From contig CALFSY010000036.1 in assembly GCA_937916365.1 (NCBI GenBank), positions 1 to 12,646 of the forward strand: 12,646 nt of DNA. The letters are read 5' to 3'. Numbering within the stretch: the stretch's first letter is position 1; each line of letters begins with the position of its first letter. Below are positions 7,065 through 12,646 of this stretch, piece after piece. The position numbers and the translations under genes were made by a program. The notes below the pieces were generated by a model that worked only from the letters and a program-made list of their open reading frames with translations, made no database searches and was not told the origin of the DNA. Origin of the DNA: an uncultured Jannaschia sp. (GTDB lineage Bacteria; Pseudomonadota; Alphaproteobacteria; Rhodobacterales; Rhodobacteraceae).

Positions 7065-8315
7065 TTATTGTGCGATTTCGACCGCGGTTACCAGCTCGGA
7101 CGCGGCGGTTTGCGCATCGTATTCGCCATTAAAATGCGCGGTAATCACATCATACATCGCATTTTGAACCGATGGCGTATTGGCGTGTCCATGGGCCATG
7201 GACCCAAACAATGCACCGCTTTCCGACGCTTCGGCCAGTTGCGCCATGCCCAGTTGACCACACGCATCAAATTCGTCTGATGGCACATCGGTGCGCGCGG
7301 GCACCGACCCTTTTACGATATTAAATGCGATCTGAAACTCGGGGCTCATCACCGAGGCGGCCATGGCCATTTGCGCATCCATCGCGGCCATGTCCGAAAT
7401 ATTGAACATCGCAAATTGATCGGAATTAAAGGTGACAGTGCCCGCCGTGCCCGGCACACGGAAACATTGGAATTCTTCACCCGCGGTTTGACCGGCGTTT
7501 ACAAACTCACCCTTGGCCCAATCGCCCATGATTTGAAACAGGGCCTCACCATTGGCGACCATGGCGGTGGCCAGGTTCCAATCGCGGCCAGAAAAATTAT
7601 CGTCCACAAATCCGCGCAGGGTGTCCATACGCCCGAACGCCTCAACCATCATGTCCGAGCCCAACGCCTCGGGGTCCAGATCAACCATTGAGGCTTGATA
7701 AAACTCAGGCCCGCCAACGCCCATCACCATCGAATCGAAAATCGTGGCCTCTTGCCAGGCTTGGCCCCCGTGGGCCAGCGCGACATAACCGGCGTCTTGT
7801 GCGGCCTGCATGGCGGCAACGAAATCATCCCAGGTTTCGGGTTGTTCTAGGCCCAGTTCCTCCATGATTGCGGTGTTGGCCCAAACCCAGTTGGTTGAGT
7901 GCACATTCACCGGCGCGGCCACCCATTGGCCGTCATAGGTTGAAAACCGCTGCAACGCTGCGGGCACGACATCGCCCCAGTTTTGTTCGGCGGCCAGGTC
8001 ATCAAGATTGGCCAGCGCGCCCTCGGCGGCCCAATCCTGAATCGAAAATCCCAACATTTGAACGGCCGTGGGCGGATCGCCCGCTGTGACGCGCGCGCGC
8101 AAAACGGTCATCGCGTCTGACCCACCACCGCCGGCAACGGGCATATCCGTCCAACCCACACCTTGGGTTTCCAAGTCACCCTTTAATACGTTTAAGGCTG
8201 CGGCCTCTCCACCAGACGTCCACCAATGCAAAACCTCTACGTCTTGCGCGGCGGCGGCGGTGGGAATCAATACCAACGCAGCTGCGGTCATGCGCAGTGT
8301 CTTCATTATTGTCAT
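7065..8315 (-). CDS. Periplasmic sugar-binding protein of the ABC importer (GtsA type)
   Basis: A 416-residue extracellular solute-binding protein (family 1) that captures the ligand and delivers it to the two permeases. Residues 1-23 form a Sec signal peptide: a short basic start, a hydrophobic AAALVLIPTAAAA stretch and a probable cut before Gln24. No lipobox cysteine is present, so it should be free in the periplasm. The mature start QDVEVLHWWTSGGEAAALNVLK and the following AGGGGSDAMTVLRARV and GDPPTAVQ segments match the glucose/mannose-binding group (GtsA) much better than maltose-binding proteins. Two cysteines in the mature protein (in EFQCF and DACGQ) could form a disulfide. GGGAGG stands nine bases before the ATG at 8315; a second ATG three codons in (8306) is possible. 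Family membership favours a hexose-like ligand, but the neighbours suggest something less common. Confidence 0.94.
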   Translation of the reverse strand: MTIMKTLRMTAAALVLIPTAAAAQDVEVLHWWTSGGEAAALNVLKGDLETQGVGWTDMPVAGGGGSDAMTVLRARVTAGDPPTAVQMLGFSIQDWAAEGALANLDDLAAEQNWGDVVPAALQRFSTYDGQWVAAPVNVHSTNWVWANTAIMEELGLEQPETWDDFVAAMQAAQDAGYVALAHGGQAWQEATIFDSMVMGVGGPEFYQASMVDLDPEALGSDMMVEAFGRMDTLRGFVDDNFSGRDWNLATAMVANGEALFQIMGDWAKGEFVNAGQTAGEEFQCFRVPGTAGTVTFNSDQFAMFNISDMAAMDAQMAMAASVMSPEFQIAFNIVKGSVPARTDVPSDEFDACGQLGMAQLAEASESGALFGSMAHGHANTPSVQNAMYDVITAHFNGEYDAQTAASELVTAVEIAQ

Positions 8316-8471
8316 TCTCTCATTCCTCCCTTTGTGATTGAGATCCGTTTTGATCTATTAAAATTGAAACGTCATAAATCCGCCATGCGTCAACCCTAAA
8401 TCAGGATTATGTCTGTTTAAGATAGGATCAATTTTTTGCAGATACATGATATTTCCTTTATCCCTAATGCG
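8316..8471. other. AT-rich gap before the binding-protein gene, possible internal promoter region
   Basis: This 156-base gap separates the hydratase gene from the transporter genes and is clearly more AT-rich than the coding regions. Minus-strand elements include a TTGACG at 8386-8391 and several AT-rich hexamers, but I cannot pair them at a 16-18 base spacing. A 5-bp inverted repeat AGATC/GATCT spans 8341-8356. The operator core found at two other places is absent. An independent promoter for the transporter is plausible but not demonstrated. A possible 29-codon ORF is listed separately. Confidence 0.4.
8358..8447 (-). CDS. Possible small ORF, 29 codons, unknown
   Basis: An ATG at 8447 opens a 29-codon frame ending in TAA just before the binding-protein gene's leader. 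AAAGGA is placed six bases before the ATG, a nearly ideal ribosome binding site. The peptide begins MYLQKIDPILNRHNPDLG and ends in GGFMTFQF; it has no signal peptide, no obvious membrane helix and no homologue I recognise. Codon use is AT-rich, unlike the neighbours, and fits the local base composition. It could be a small protein, a leader peptide for the transporter genes, a gene remnant or chance. Confidence 0.25.
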   Translation of the reverse strand: MYLQKIDPILNRHNPDLGLTHGGFMTFQF

Positions 8472-9242
8472 TTATAGATTTGAAAAACGGGGTGGGCGTT
8501 TTTCGGCAAACGCGGCCACACCTTCAATTTTATCGGCACTGGCACCGATCATCCCACTGCCCAGGGTTTCGATCATCGCGGCGCGATCCTCGCCCACCGC
8601 AGCGTGGATTTGATATTTCGCAACCTCAATCGCATAGGCCGACATGGTCGACAGATGGCCAACCCAATCCATGGCAATATCAAGCGGGGTTTCTGAAACC
8701 TTGGCCGCAAAACCCAACTGCTGCGCGCGCGCGGCATCCAAACGCCGCCCGAAAAGCACCATTTCCTTGACCACGGATTCGGGCAGCAGGCGACATAAAC
8801 GTTGCGTGCCCGACCACCCGGGCACGATCCCGATTTGGGGTTCGGGTAAGGCCAATGTGGCACCCGGCCCCATGACCCGAATGTCGCACGCCGCCGCCAG
8901 CTCTAGCCCACCGCCAAAGGCATGGGCGTGCACGACCGCGATTGTGGGTTTTGACAGGCGGGCCAACCGATCAAAAATGCGGTGCCCGGTGCGCACCCAA
9001 TGGCGCGCAAAATCGGCGGGCGACAATCCCGCCCACGCGGCAATATCGGCACCTGCGCAAAAGGCGCGGTCACCCTTAGCCGTGATAATAACGCCGCGCA
9101 CGGTAGGATCGGCATCTAACGTTGCGCAATGGTCTTCAAGCGCGGTTAGCATAGATGGGGTAAAAGCGTTAAGTTTTGACGGATTGTCCAAATGCAGGTG
9201 CGCTGCCCCGTTTTCTTCGATGCGAAGGTGAACCGCGCTCAT
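8472..9242 (-). CDS. Enoyl-CoA hydratase/isomerase family protein
   Basis: A 256-residue crotonase-fold enzyme, the normal length for a hydratase. The CoA and oxyanion-hole segments are AFCAGADI (60-67) and HAFGGGLELAAACD (107-120). Both acidic residues used by true hydratases are present: Glu114 in GGGLELA and Glu134 in LALPEPQIGIVPGWSGTQRL, which supports hydration of a 2-enoyl-CoA (or the reverse) instead of an isomerase-only role. It acts in the cytoplasm. The ATG overlaps the stop of the upstream CoA-transferase gene as ATGA, so the two are coupled and probably act on the same acyl-CoA: the transferase would form it and the hydratase would add water. The crotonase superfamily is functionally broad, so the exact acyl group is unknown. 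No other beta-oxidation gene is present. Confidence 0.92.
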   Translation of the reverse strand: MSAVHLRIEENGAAHLHLDNPSKLNAFTPSMLTALEDHCATLDADPTVRGVIITAKGDRAFCAGADIAAWAGLSPADFARHWVRTGHRIFDRLARLSKPTIAVVHAHAFGGGLELAAACDIRVMGPGATLALPEPQIGIVPGWSGTQRLCRLLPESVVKEMVLFGRRLDAARAQQLGFAAKVSETPLDIAMDWVGHLSTMSAYAIEVAKYQIHAAVGEDRAAMIETLGSGMIGASADKIEGVAAFAEKRPPRFSNL

Positions 9243-10809
9243 AGGGTTAATCCCATGGGCGCGCGTCCCAGTAACGATGTTGGCATCGGCGTGGCATCAG
9301 GTGCGATTTGCACACGGCCTTGCGACGCATCGACAATATCACGCTGCGGGTCGATCCCGGGCATAATTTCGGTGGCCATCAGGCCGTGATCACCCAATCG
9401 CATGACGCACCGTTCGGTAATATAAAGGATGTTTTGCCCGCGCCGCTGTGCGCGCCGTCCGGCAAAGGTGACGTGTTCCACGGCGGAAACCATTTTCGTG
9501 AATTTGCCAGGCTGCGTAATGTGCAAGCCGTTCTCGGACACATCAAATGTTGCCCCGGCCTCAAACAACCCGATAAATACAACGCGCTTTGCATGGGCGG
9601 TGATGTCAACAAACCCGCCGCATCCGGCGGTTAGATATGGTTTTTACCAAGTTTTGAGACATTTACATTGCCATCGGTATCAATTTCCAAAAATGACAGA
9701 AACGATACGTCAAACCCCCCGCCCTGAAAATACGTGAATTGATTGGGCGATGGCACAAACGCATCGGCATTTGCGGCACAGCCAAAGGCAAAGCCGGTCA
9801 ACGGCATACCCCCAACCGCGCCTTGTTCGATAGCCCAGGTGACGGATTGCGCGTGGCCTTCCTCTAGTAAAATTCGCGGCACAATCGCAGAAATGCCAAA
9901 GCCCAGATTGGCGGTTTCGCTGCGGTTAAGCTCCATCGCTGCGCGGCGCGCCATGATCTTTTCCACGCTGTGATCGGGGCGTGTAAAACTGGCCCAGGGG
10001 CGCATGACCTCACCCGAAATTGCGGGGTCATAGGGGGTTTCGGTGGTTTGTTTTTGATCGGGGGCAACAACAATCATATCCACCAAATGCCCCGGCACAT
10101 GCACGGCTGTAGGCCGCAAGCTCCCGGTCGCAGTGACACGTTTAACCTGTGCAATAATGATGCCGCCATGGTTGCGCACGGCAATCGCCTGATCCAGCGC
10201 GCCAAGATACGCACCTTCGTGTTCAAAGGTTAAGTTACCGGTTTCATCGGCGGTGGTGGCGCGAATGATGGCCACATTGGGCACGATGTTGGGAAAATGC
10301 AGCCATGTTTCCCCGCCAAATTCCACCCGCGCAACAATCGGGGCCGCCGCCGCACGATCGTTCATGGCGCACCCTTCGCGGATTGGGTCAACAAAGGTTT
10401 CCAAACCCACCTGTGTCAAAACACCAGGCCGCCGGGCGGCAACATCACGGTGCATATCAAACAAAATACCCGACGGCACATTATAGGCTGCCACGCGATT
10501 TTCCACCACCATGTGCCAAATCTGCGGCATTGGCAACGCAGACGGCCCTGAGGGGTAGCTGCCCGCCACAATGCGGGTCAACAATCCATCCTGGGCGATA
10601 TGATCAATCCCCTTGACCCCATACATATCGCCCGCGGCAATCGGGCTAAGCACGGTTAAGTTTCGCGGCGCGCCTTGGGAGGTGTATCGCGCGCCCAAGG
10701 CGGCCAATACCGCATCGGGGCACCCCAAAGCAGAGGATGATGAAATGCTCACCACGCCATGATCGGGAATACGGGCGACGGCATCGGCCGCCGGTGTGAT
10801 TTTGCCCAT
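9239..10809 (-). pseudogene. Propionate/acetate CoA-transferase (PCT/YdiF-like), frameshifted
   Basis: A family I CoA-transferase that moves CoA from a donor such as acetyl-CoA to a carboxylic acid. Translation from 10809 gives 389 family-like residues and then a stop at 9631-9633. The remaining 134 residues (KPYLTAGCGGFVDITAHAK, then VVFIG and onward) continue in the -1 frame down to 9239. Joining the frames at the A-run 9641-9645 gives 523 residues, the normal size for a propionate CoA-transferase. The catalytic glutamate is in the first part, Glu328 in WAIEQGAVGG; the lost part holds the conserved GCGGF element. One extra base in the run would restore the gene. It may be a real pseudogene, a recent mutation or a sequencing error. 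The start lies five bases after the MocA-type gene and the end overlaps the hydratase start (ATGA), so the intact gene was part of this operon. Confidence 0.88.
9641..9645 (-). other. Frameshift site in the CoA-transferase gene (run of five A on the coding strand)
   Basis: The coding strand reads GGT AAA AAC CAT ATC TAA. With six A instead of five it would read GGT AAA AAA CCA TAT CTA ACC GCC and continue as conserved family sequence. The downstream frame is closed immediately upstream by the TAA formed at the same site, so the switch must happen within this run. Confidence 0.85.
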
Positions 10810-10814
10810 GGGTT

Positions 10815-11813
10815 TCAGATACCCCCATAATCAACTGTGACGCGACGACCGGTTTTTGCAGCCTCGGTCACGGCCATGGCGACGGCTAATGATTTAACCC
10901 CATCCACCCCATCGGCGGCGGGGTGGCCCCCATCTTGCACGGCCTTTATGAAAAAATTCATCGCCCGTGCGTAAAGGTTGTGCGTGGGAAACAAAATCGC
11001 CTCTTCCCCCGCTGATGTTTTCAAAATGACATCACCCAAGGGGCGTTGCGTCATCACCCCACGCCCTATGACAGACCCTGTTGTGCCGTGCACCTCAAAC
11101 CCCGTTGTGGTGTGGGGGTGAGTGAAACTTTCGTGTGTTTGCACCATCGCGCCTGACGGCATGGTCCACACCGACATCACGCTGTCTTCAACCCCCTGCC
11201 CCAGGCCCGAGGCACCGTCGATGGCAACCACATCCACCGGATCTTCGCCCAGATGAAACCGCACGGTATCGGCATCATGGACCACGATGTCAGCGATTAC
11301 ACCACCGCCTGCGGTCGGGTTATCAATGCGCCAGCCTTGCAAATGCGGTGGCAAATGCACGGCGTGAAACACCCGCACGCTTAACACATCGCCAATGCGC
11401 CCCGACCGGATGACATTGCGAATGGCAAGGTGGCTGCCTGCGTTGCGCAAATGATGATTTGTGGCAAAGACAAGGCCTGCGTCTTGCGCAGCTTTGACCA
11501 TCGTTACGGCATCGGAAACGGACATGGCCAATGGTTTTTCGCATAAAACGTGCTTACCCGCCTTGATCGCCGCCATGGCTTGGGCGAAATGTTTTTCGTT
11601 TGTAGTGGAAATATAAACCGCCTCGACCCCATCATTGGCCAACAGGGTTTCAAGGTTAGTATACCCGCGTGGGATGCCGTGCGCGTTGGCATAGGCAGTG
11701 GCGCGATCCTGATCCGCGCTTAAAACCGATACAATGTCGCCGCCAACACCACGAATGGCTGCAATCATATGCTCAGCCGCAATGTTGCTTGCGCCGATCA
11801 ATCCCCATTTCAT
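10815..11813 (-). CDS. Gfo/Idh/MocA oxidoreductase, 1,5-anhydro-D-fructose reductase-like
   Basis: A 332-residue NAD(P)-dependent oxidoreductase of the Gfo/Idh/MocA family, strikingly like the rhizobial 1,5-anhydro-D-fructose reductase (Afr), which reduces 1,5-anhydrofructose to 1,5-anhydromannitol with NADPH. The N-terminal Rossmann motif is WGLIGASNIA (3-12). The catalytic-loop EKP is at 92-94 (GKHVLCEKPLA). Asp175, His179 and Asp180 in IVVHDADT match the substrate-site residues of Afr. Ser9, Ala12 and Ser32 correspond to the Afr positions known to set NADPH preference (from memory of that enzyme, offset by one), which suggests NADPH. The segment FHAVHLPPHLQGWR (149-162) is also shared. There is no export signal. 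It is the first gene after the operator/promoter, with an AGGGGG box six bases before the ATG. Without a search I cannot exclude a related sugar keto-reductase. Confidence 0.9.
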   Translation of the reverse strand: MKWGLIGASNIAAEHMIAAIRGVGGDIVSVLSADQDRATAYANAHGIPRGYTNLETLLANDGVEAVYISTTNEKHFAQAMAAIKAGKHVLCEKPLAMSVSDAVTMVKAAQDAGLVFATNHHLRNAGSHLAIRNVIRSGRIGDVLSVRVFHAVHLPPHLQGWRIDNPTAGGGVIADIVVHDADTVRFHLGEDPVDVVAIDGASGLGQGVEDSVMSVWTMPSGAMVQTHESFTHPHTTTGFEVHGTTGSVIGRGVMTQRPLGDVILKTSAGEEAILFPTHNLYARAMNFFIKAVQDGGHPAADGVDGVKSLAVAMAVTEAAKTGRRVTVDYGGI

Positions 11814-11845
11814 CGCTGCCCCCTGTTCGTTGTCGCGCTTTGGTT

Positions 11846-11873
11846 ATTATACTTGTGTATTGGAACGTTCCAA
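11846..11873 (-). promoter_or_regulatory. Putative sigma70 promoter for the MocA-type gene, overlapping the operator
   Basis: On the minus strand a perfect TATAAT (11851-11846) is preceded after 16 bases by TTGGAA (11873-11868), which lies inside the palindrome core. A start of transcription near 11839 would leave a leader of about 25 bases before the ATG at 11813. Because the -35 box is in the operator, a bound repressor would block RNA polymerase. A TTGACT further upstream has a 28-base spacing to the TATAAT and is not a suitable partner. Confidence 0.6.
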
Positions 11874-11882
11874 TACACAAGT
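11851..11882. promoter_or_regulatory. Perfect 32-bp palindrome, putative LacI-family operator
   Basis: The left half is ACTTGTGTATTGGAAC and the right half is its exact reverse complement, GTTCCAATACACAAGT, with the axis between 11866 and 11867. The central TTGGAACGTTCCAA has the central CG and the 14-16 bp size typical of LacI-family operators. The identical 12-bp core recurs at 3956-3967. The symmetry extends well beyond what a LacI-type dimer needs. It lies in a 115-bp gap between the sulfotransferase and the MocA-type gene. Confidence 0.75.
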
Positions 11883-11928
11883 CAATCCCCATGATTTTAC
11901 ATCATTGATGGCGTTTTTACACATGCGC

Positions 11929-12646
11929 CTAGGGCGTAAGGTCAATTTTGCGCTCCAACGCCCGGATTAACGGCTGCAATTCGGTTTCAAACGCACGCCA
12001 ACCGGCCACTGCCTGGCGCCCAATGGGGCGGCGAACTTGGGTAAAACTTAACGTTTGCACACGACGATCAGATTTTTCAGGCGCAAGGCAGGCATCGTTC
12101 CATGGCAAGCCGCAAAAGGCAATCATATCACGAATAATCGGTTCGGGATCGGCGGTTAGTGCCTCATATTCCACAATTTTTATGCGGTCCGGTAACGCCG
12201 TGGCCCAAAAAGCGATCAAAGCGTCTTGCAAACGAATGTAATGCCCGATTGCGGTTAAATCCGTGCTGTAACGGTGGCGGCCTTCGCGAAACATATTGCG
12301 GTAGATGGATAGGCCCACATCCCGTGGATCGCGGCGCAAAACGATAAACCGCGCCTGTGGCAAAATTTTTGCCGCATGCCCAATGCGCGAAAATGTTGAA
12401 ATCGTTTTATCGGTGAACACATCGCCCCCCGCGCGGCGACGGCCCGCCGTTAAATACCGCTCTCCCGCCGTGGCAAAGGTATTGGGGTCCACCTGTGCGG
12501 TGCGCAGCGCCTCAATCACCGGTGAAAGGGCGCGGTTCAAAAACGGCATTTCACCGCCCGCCCAAACCTTGGGGTGGCGTCCCAGTATCGTTTCGACCAG
12601 CGTGGTGCCCGATCTGGGCGGACCTGTGACAAAGAAAACGGGATCA
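11929..12646 (-). CDS. Sulfotransferase family protein, 5' end beyond window
   Basis: The last 238 residues of a PAPS-dependent sulfotransferase, which moves a sulfuryl group to a hydroxyl or amine of a glycan, protein or small molecule. The frame is open to the window edge, so an ATG at 12549 is internal. The visible part opens with the 5'-phosphosulfate loop FFVTGPPRSGTTLVETILG and continues RHPKVWAGGE. The 3'-phosphate-binding segment ARFIVLRRDPRDVGLSIYRNMF follows (12370-12290). The C-terminal RRPIGRQAVAGWRAFETEL is typical of the TPR-linked bacterial group, so TPR repeats may lie upstream of the window. The stop is followed by a gap holding a regulated promoter for the next gene. It is therefore probably a separate transcription unit, and a role in the sugar pathway is not established. 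Confidence 0.9.
   Translation of the reverse strand, partial: DPVFFVTGPPRSGTTLVETILGRHPKVWAGGEMPFLNRALSPVIEALRTAQVDPNTFATAGERYLTAGRRRAGGDVFTDKTISTFSRIGHAAKILPQARFIVLRRDPRDVGLSIYRNMFREGRHRYSTDLTAIGHYIRLQDALIAFWATALPDRIKIVEYEALTADPEPIIRDMIAFCGLPWNDACLAPEKSDRRVQTLSFTQVRRPIGRQAVAGWRAFETELQPLIRALERKIDLTP

Noticed and set aside
8644..9231. 195-codon open frame on the plus strand opposite the hydratase gene
   Set aside because: It is antisense to a well-supported hydratase, has no recognisable motif and arises from the codon bias of the real gene. The long plus-strand frames at 1113-1577 and 2995-3468 are rejected for the same reason.
9239..9568. Separate small gene covering the C-terminal CoA-transferase frame
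   Set aside because: The frame starts at a TTG in the middle of conserved family sequence, and the homology continues upstream of it to the A-run, so it is a broken piece of the same gene.
9631..9647. Programmed -1 frameshifting to produce a full CoA-transferase
   Set aside because: The heptamer is T AAA AAC, not the canonical A AAA AAC; the P-site tRNA would have to re-pair with TAA. I also did not find a clear downstream stem-loop, though a structure search was not possible. A one-base deletion is simpler.
11846..11890. TTGACT plus TATAAT as the promoter pair
   Set aside because: The spacing is 28 bases, too long for sigma70; TTGGAA at 16 bases is the better partner.
11891..11910. Short overlapping inverted repeats (ATGAT/ATCAT, CATCA/TGATG) as terminator of the sulfotransferase gene
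   Set aside because: Stems of five AT-rich pairs are too weak and no T-run follows at the right place.

Overview
All genes in this window lie on the minus strand, so transcription runs from high to low coordinates. The content is a carbohydrate (or polyol) uptake and oxidation locus. Its base composition is moderate (I estimate mid-50s % GC), its SBP, permease and ATPase resemble the glucose/mannose (Gts) ABC family, and its MocA-type reductase closely resembles the rhizobial 1,5-anhydro-D-fructose reductase. Together these suggest an alphaproteobacterium, plausibly a marine Rhodobacteraceae. That placement is inference, because there is no rRNA or other phylogenetic marker here.

Layout in transcription order. 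(1) 12646-11929: the 3' part of a sulfotransferase whose start is beyond the window. (2) 11928-11814: an intergenic region with a perfect 32-bp palindrome whose core, TTGGAACGTTCCAA, looks like a LacI-family operator, overlapping a plausible sigma70 promoter. (3) 11813-8472: an anhydrofructose-reductase-like Gfo/Idh/MocA oxidoreductase, a propionate/acetate CoA-transferase broken by a one-base frameshift, and an enoyl-CoA hydratase overlapping it by ATGA. (4) 8471-8316: an AT-rich gap with a possible 29-codon ORF. (5) 8315-4012: a complete ABC importer (binding protein, two permeases, ATPase), with a perfect 15-bp hairpin between the binding protein and the first permease. (6) 4011-3912: a second copy of the operator core. 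(7) 3911-90: a GMC oxidoreductase, an SDR and a second GMC oxidoreductase, tightly coupled by overlaps. (8) 89-1: a short tail with no recognisable gene.

Working model (inference): a periplasmic binding protein captures a sugar-like compound, which the importer brings in. The two FAD-dependent GMC enzymes, the SDR and the MocA-type reductase then interconvert alcohol and keto forms in the cytoplasm. The CoA-transferase and hydratase pair would act on an acid produced downstream, or on a separate acid substrate. The shared operator core before the first and third blocks suggests one LacI-type regulator, encoded outside the window, controls the locus. No sugar kinase, aldolase or regulator gene is visible. 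The substrate cannot be read from the sequence. The most notable points are the pair of operators, the very long perfect palindrome, the frameshifted CoA-transferase, and the unusual combination of acyl-CoA enzymes with anhydrosugar-type enzymes.
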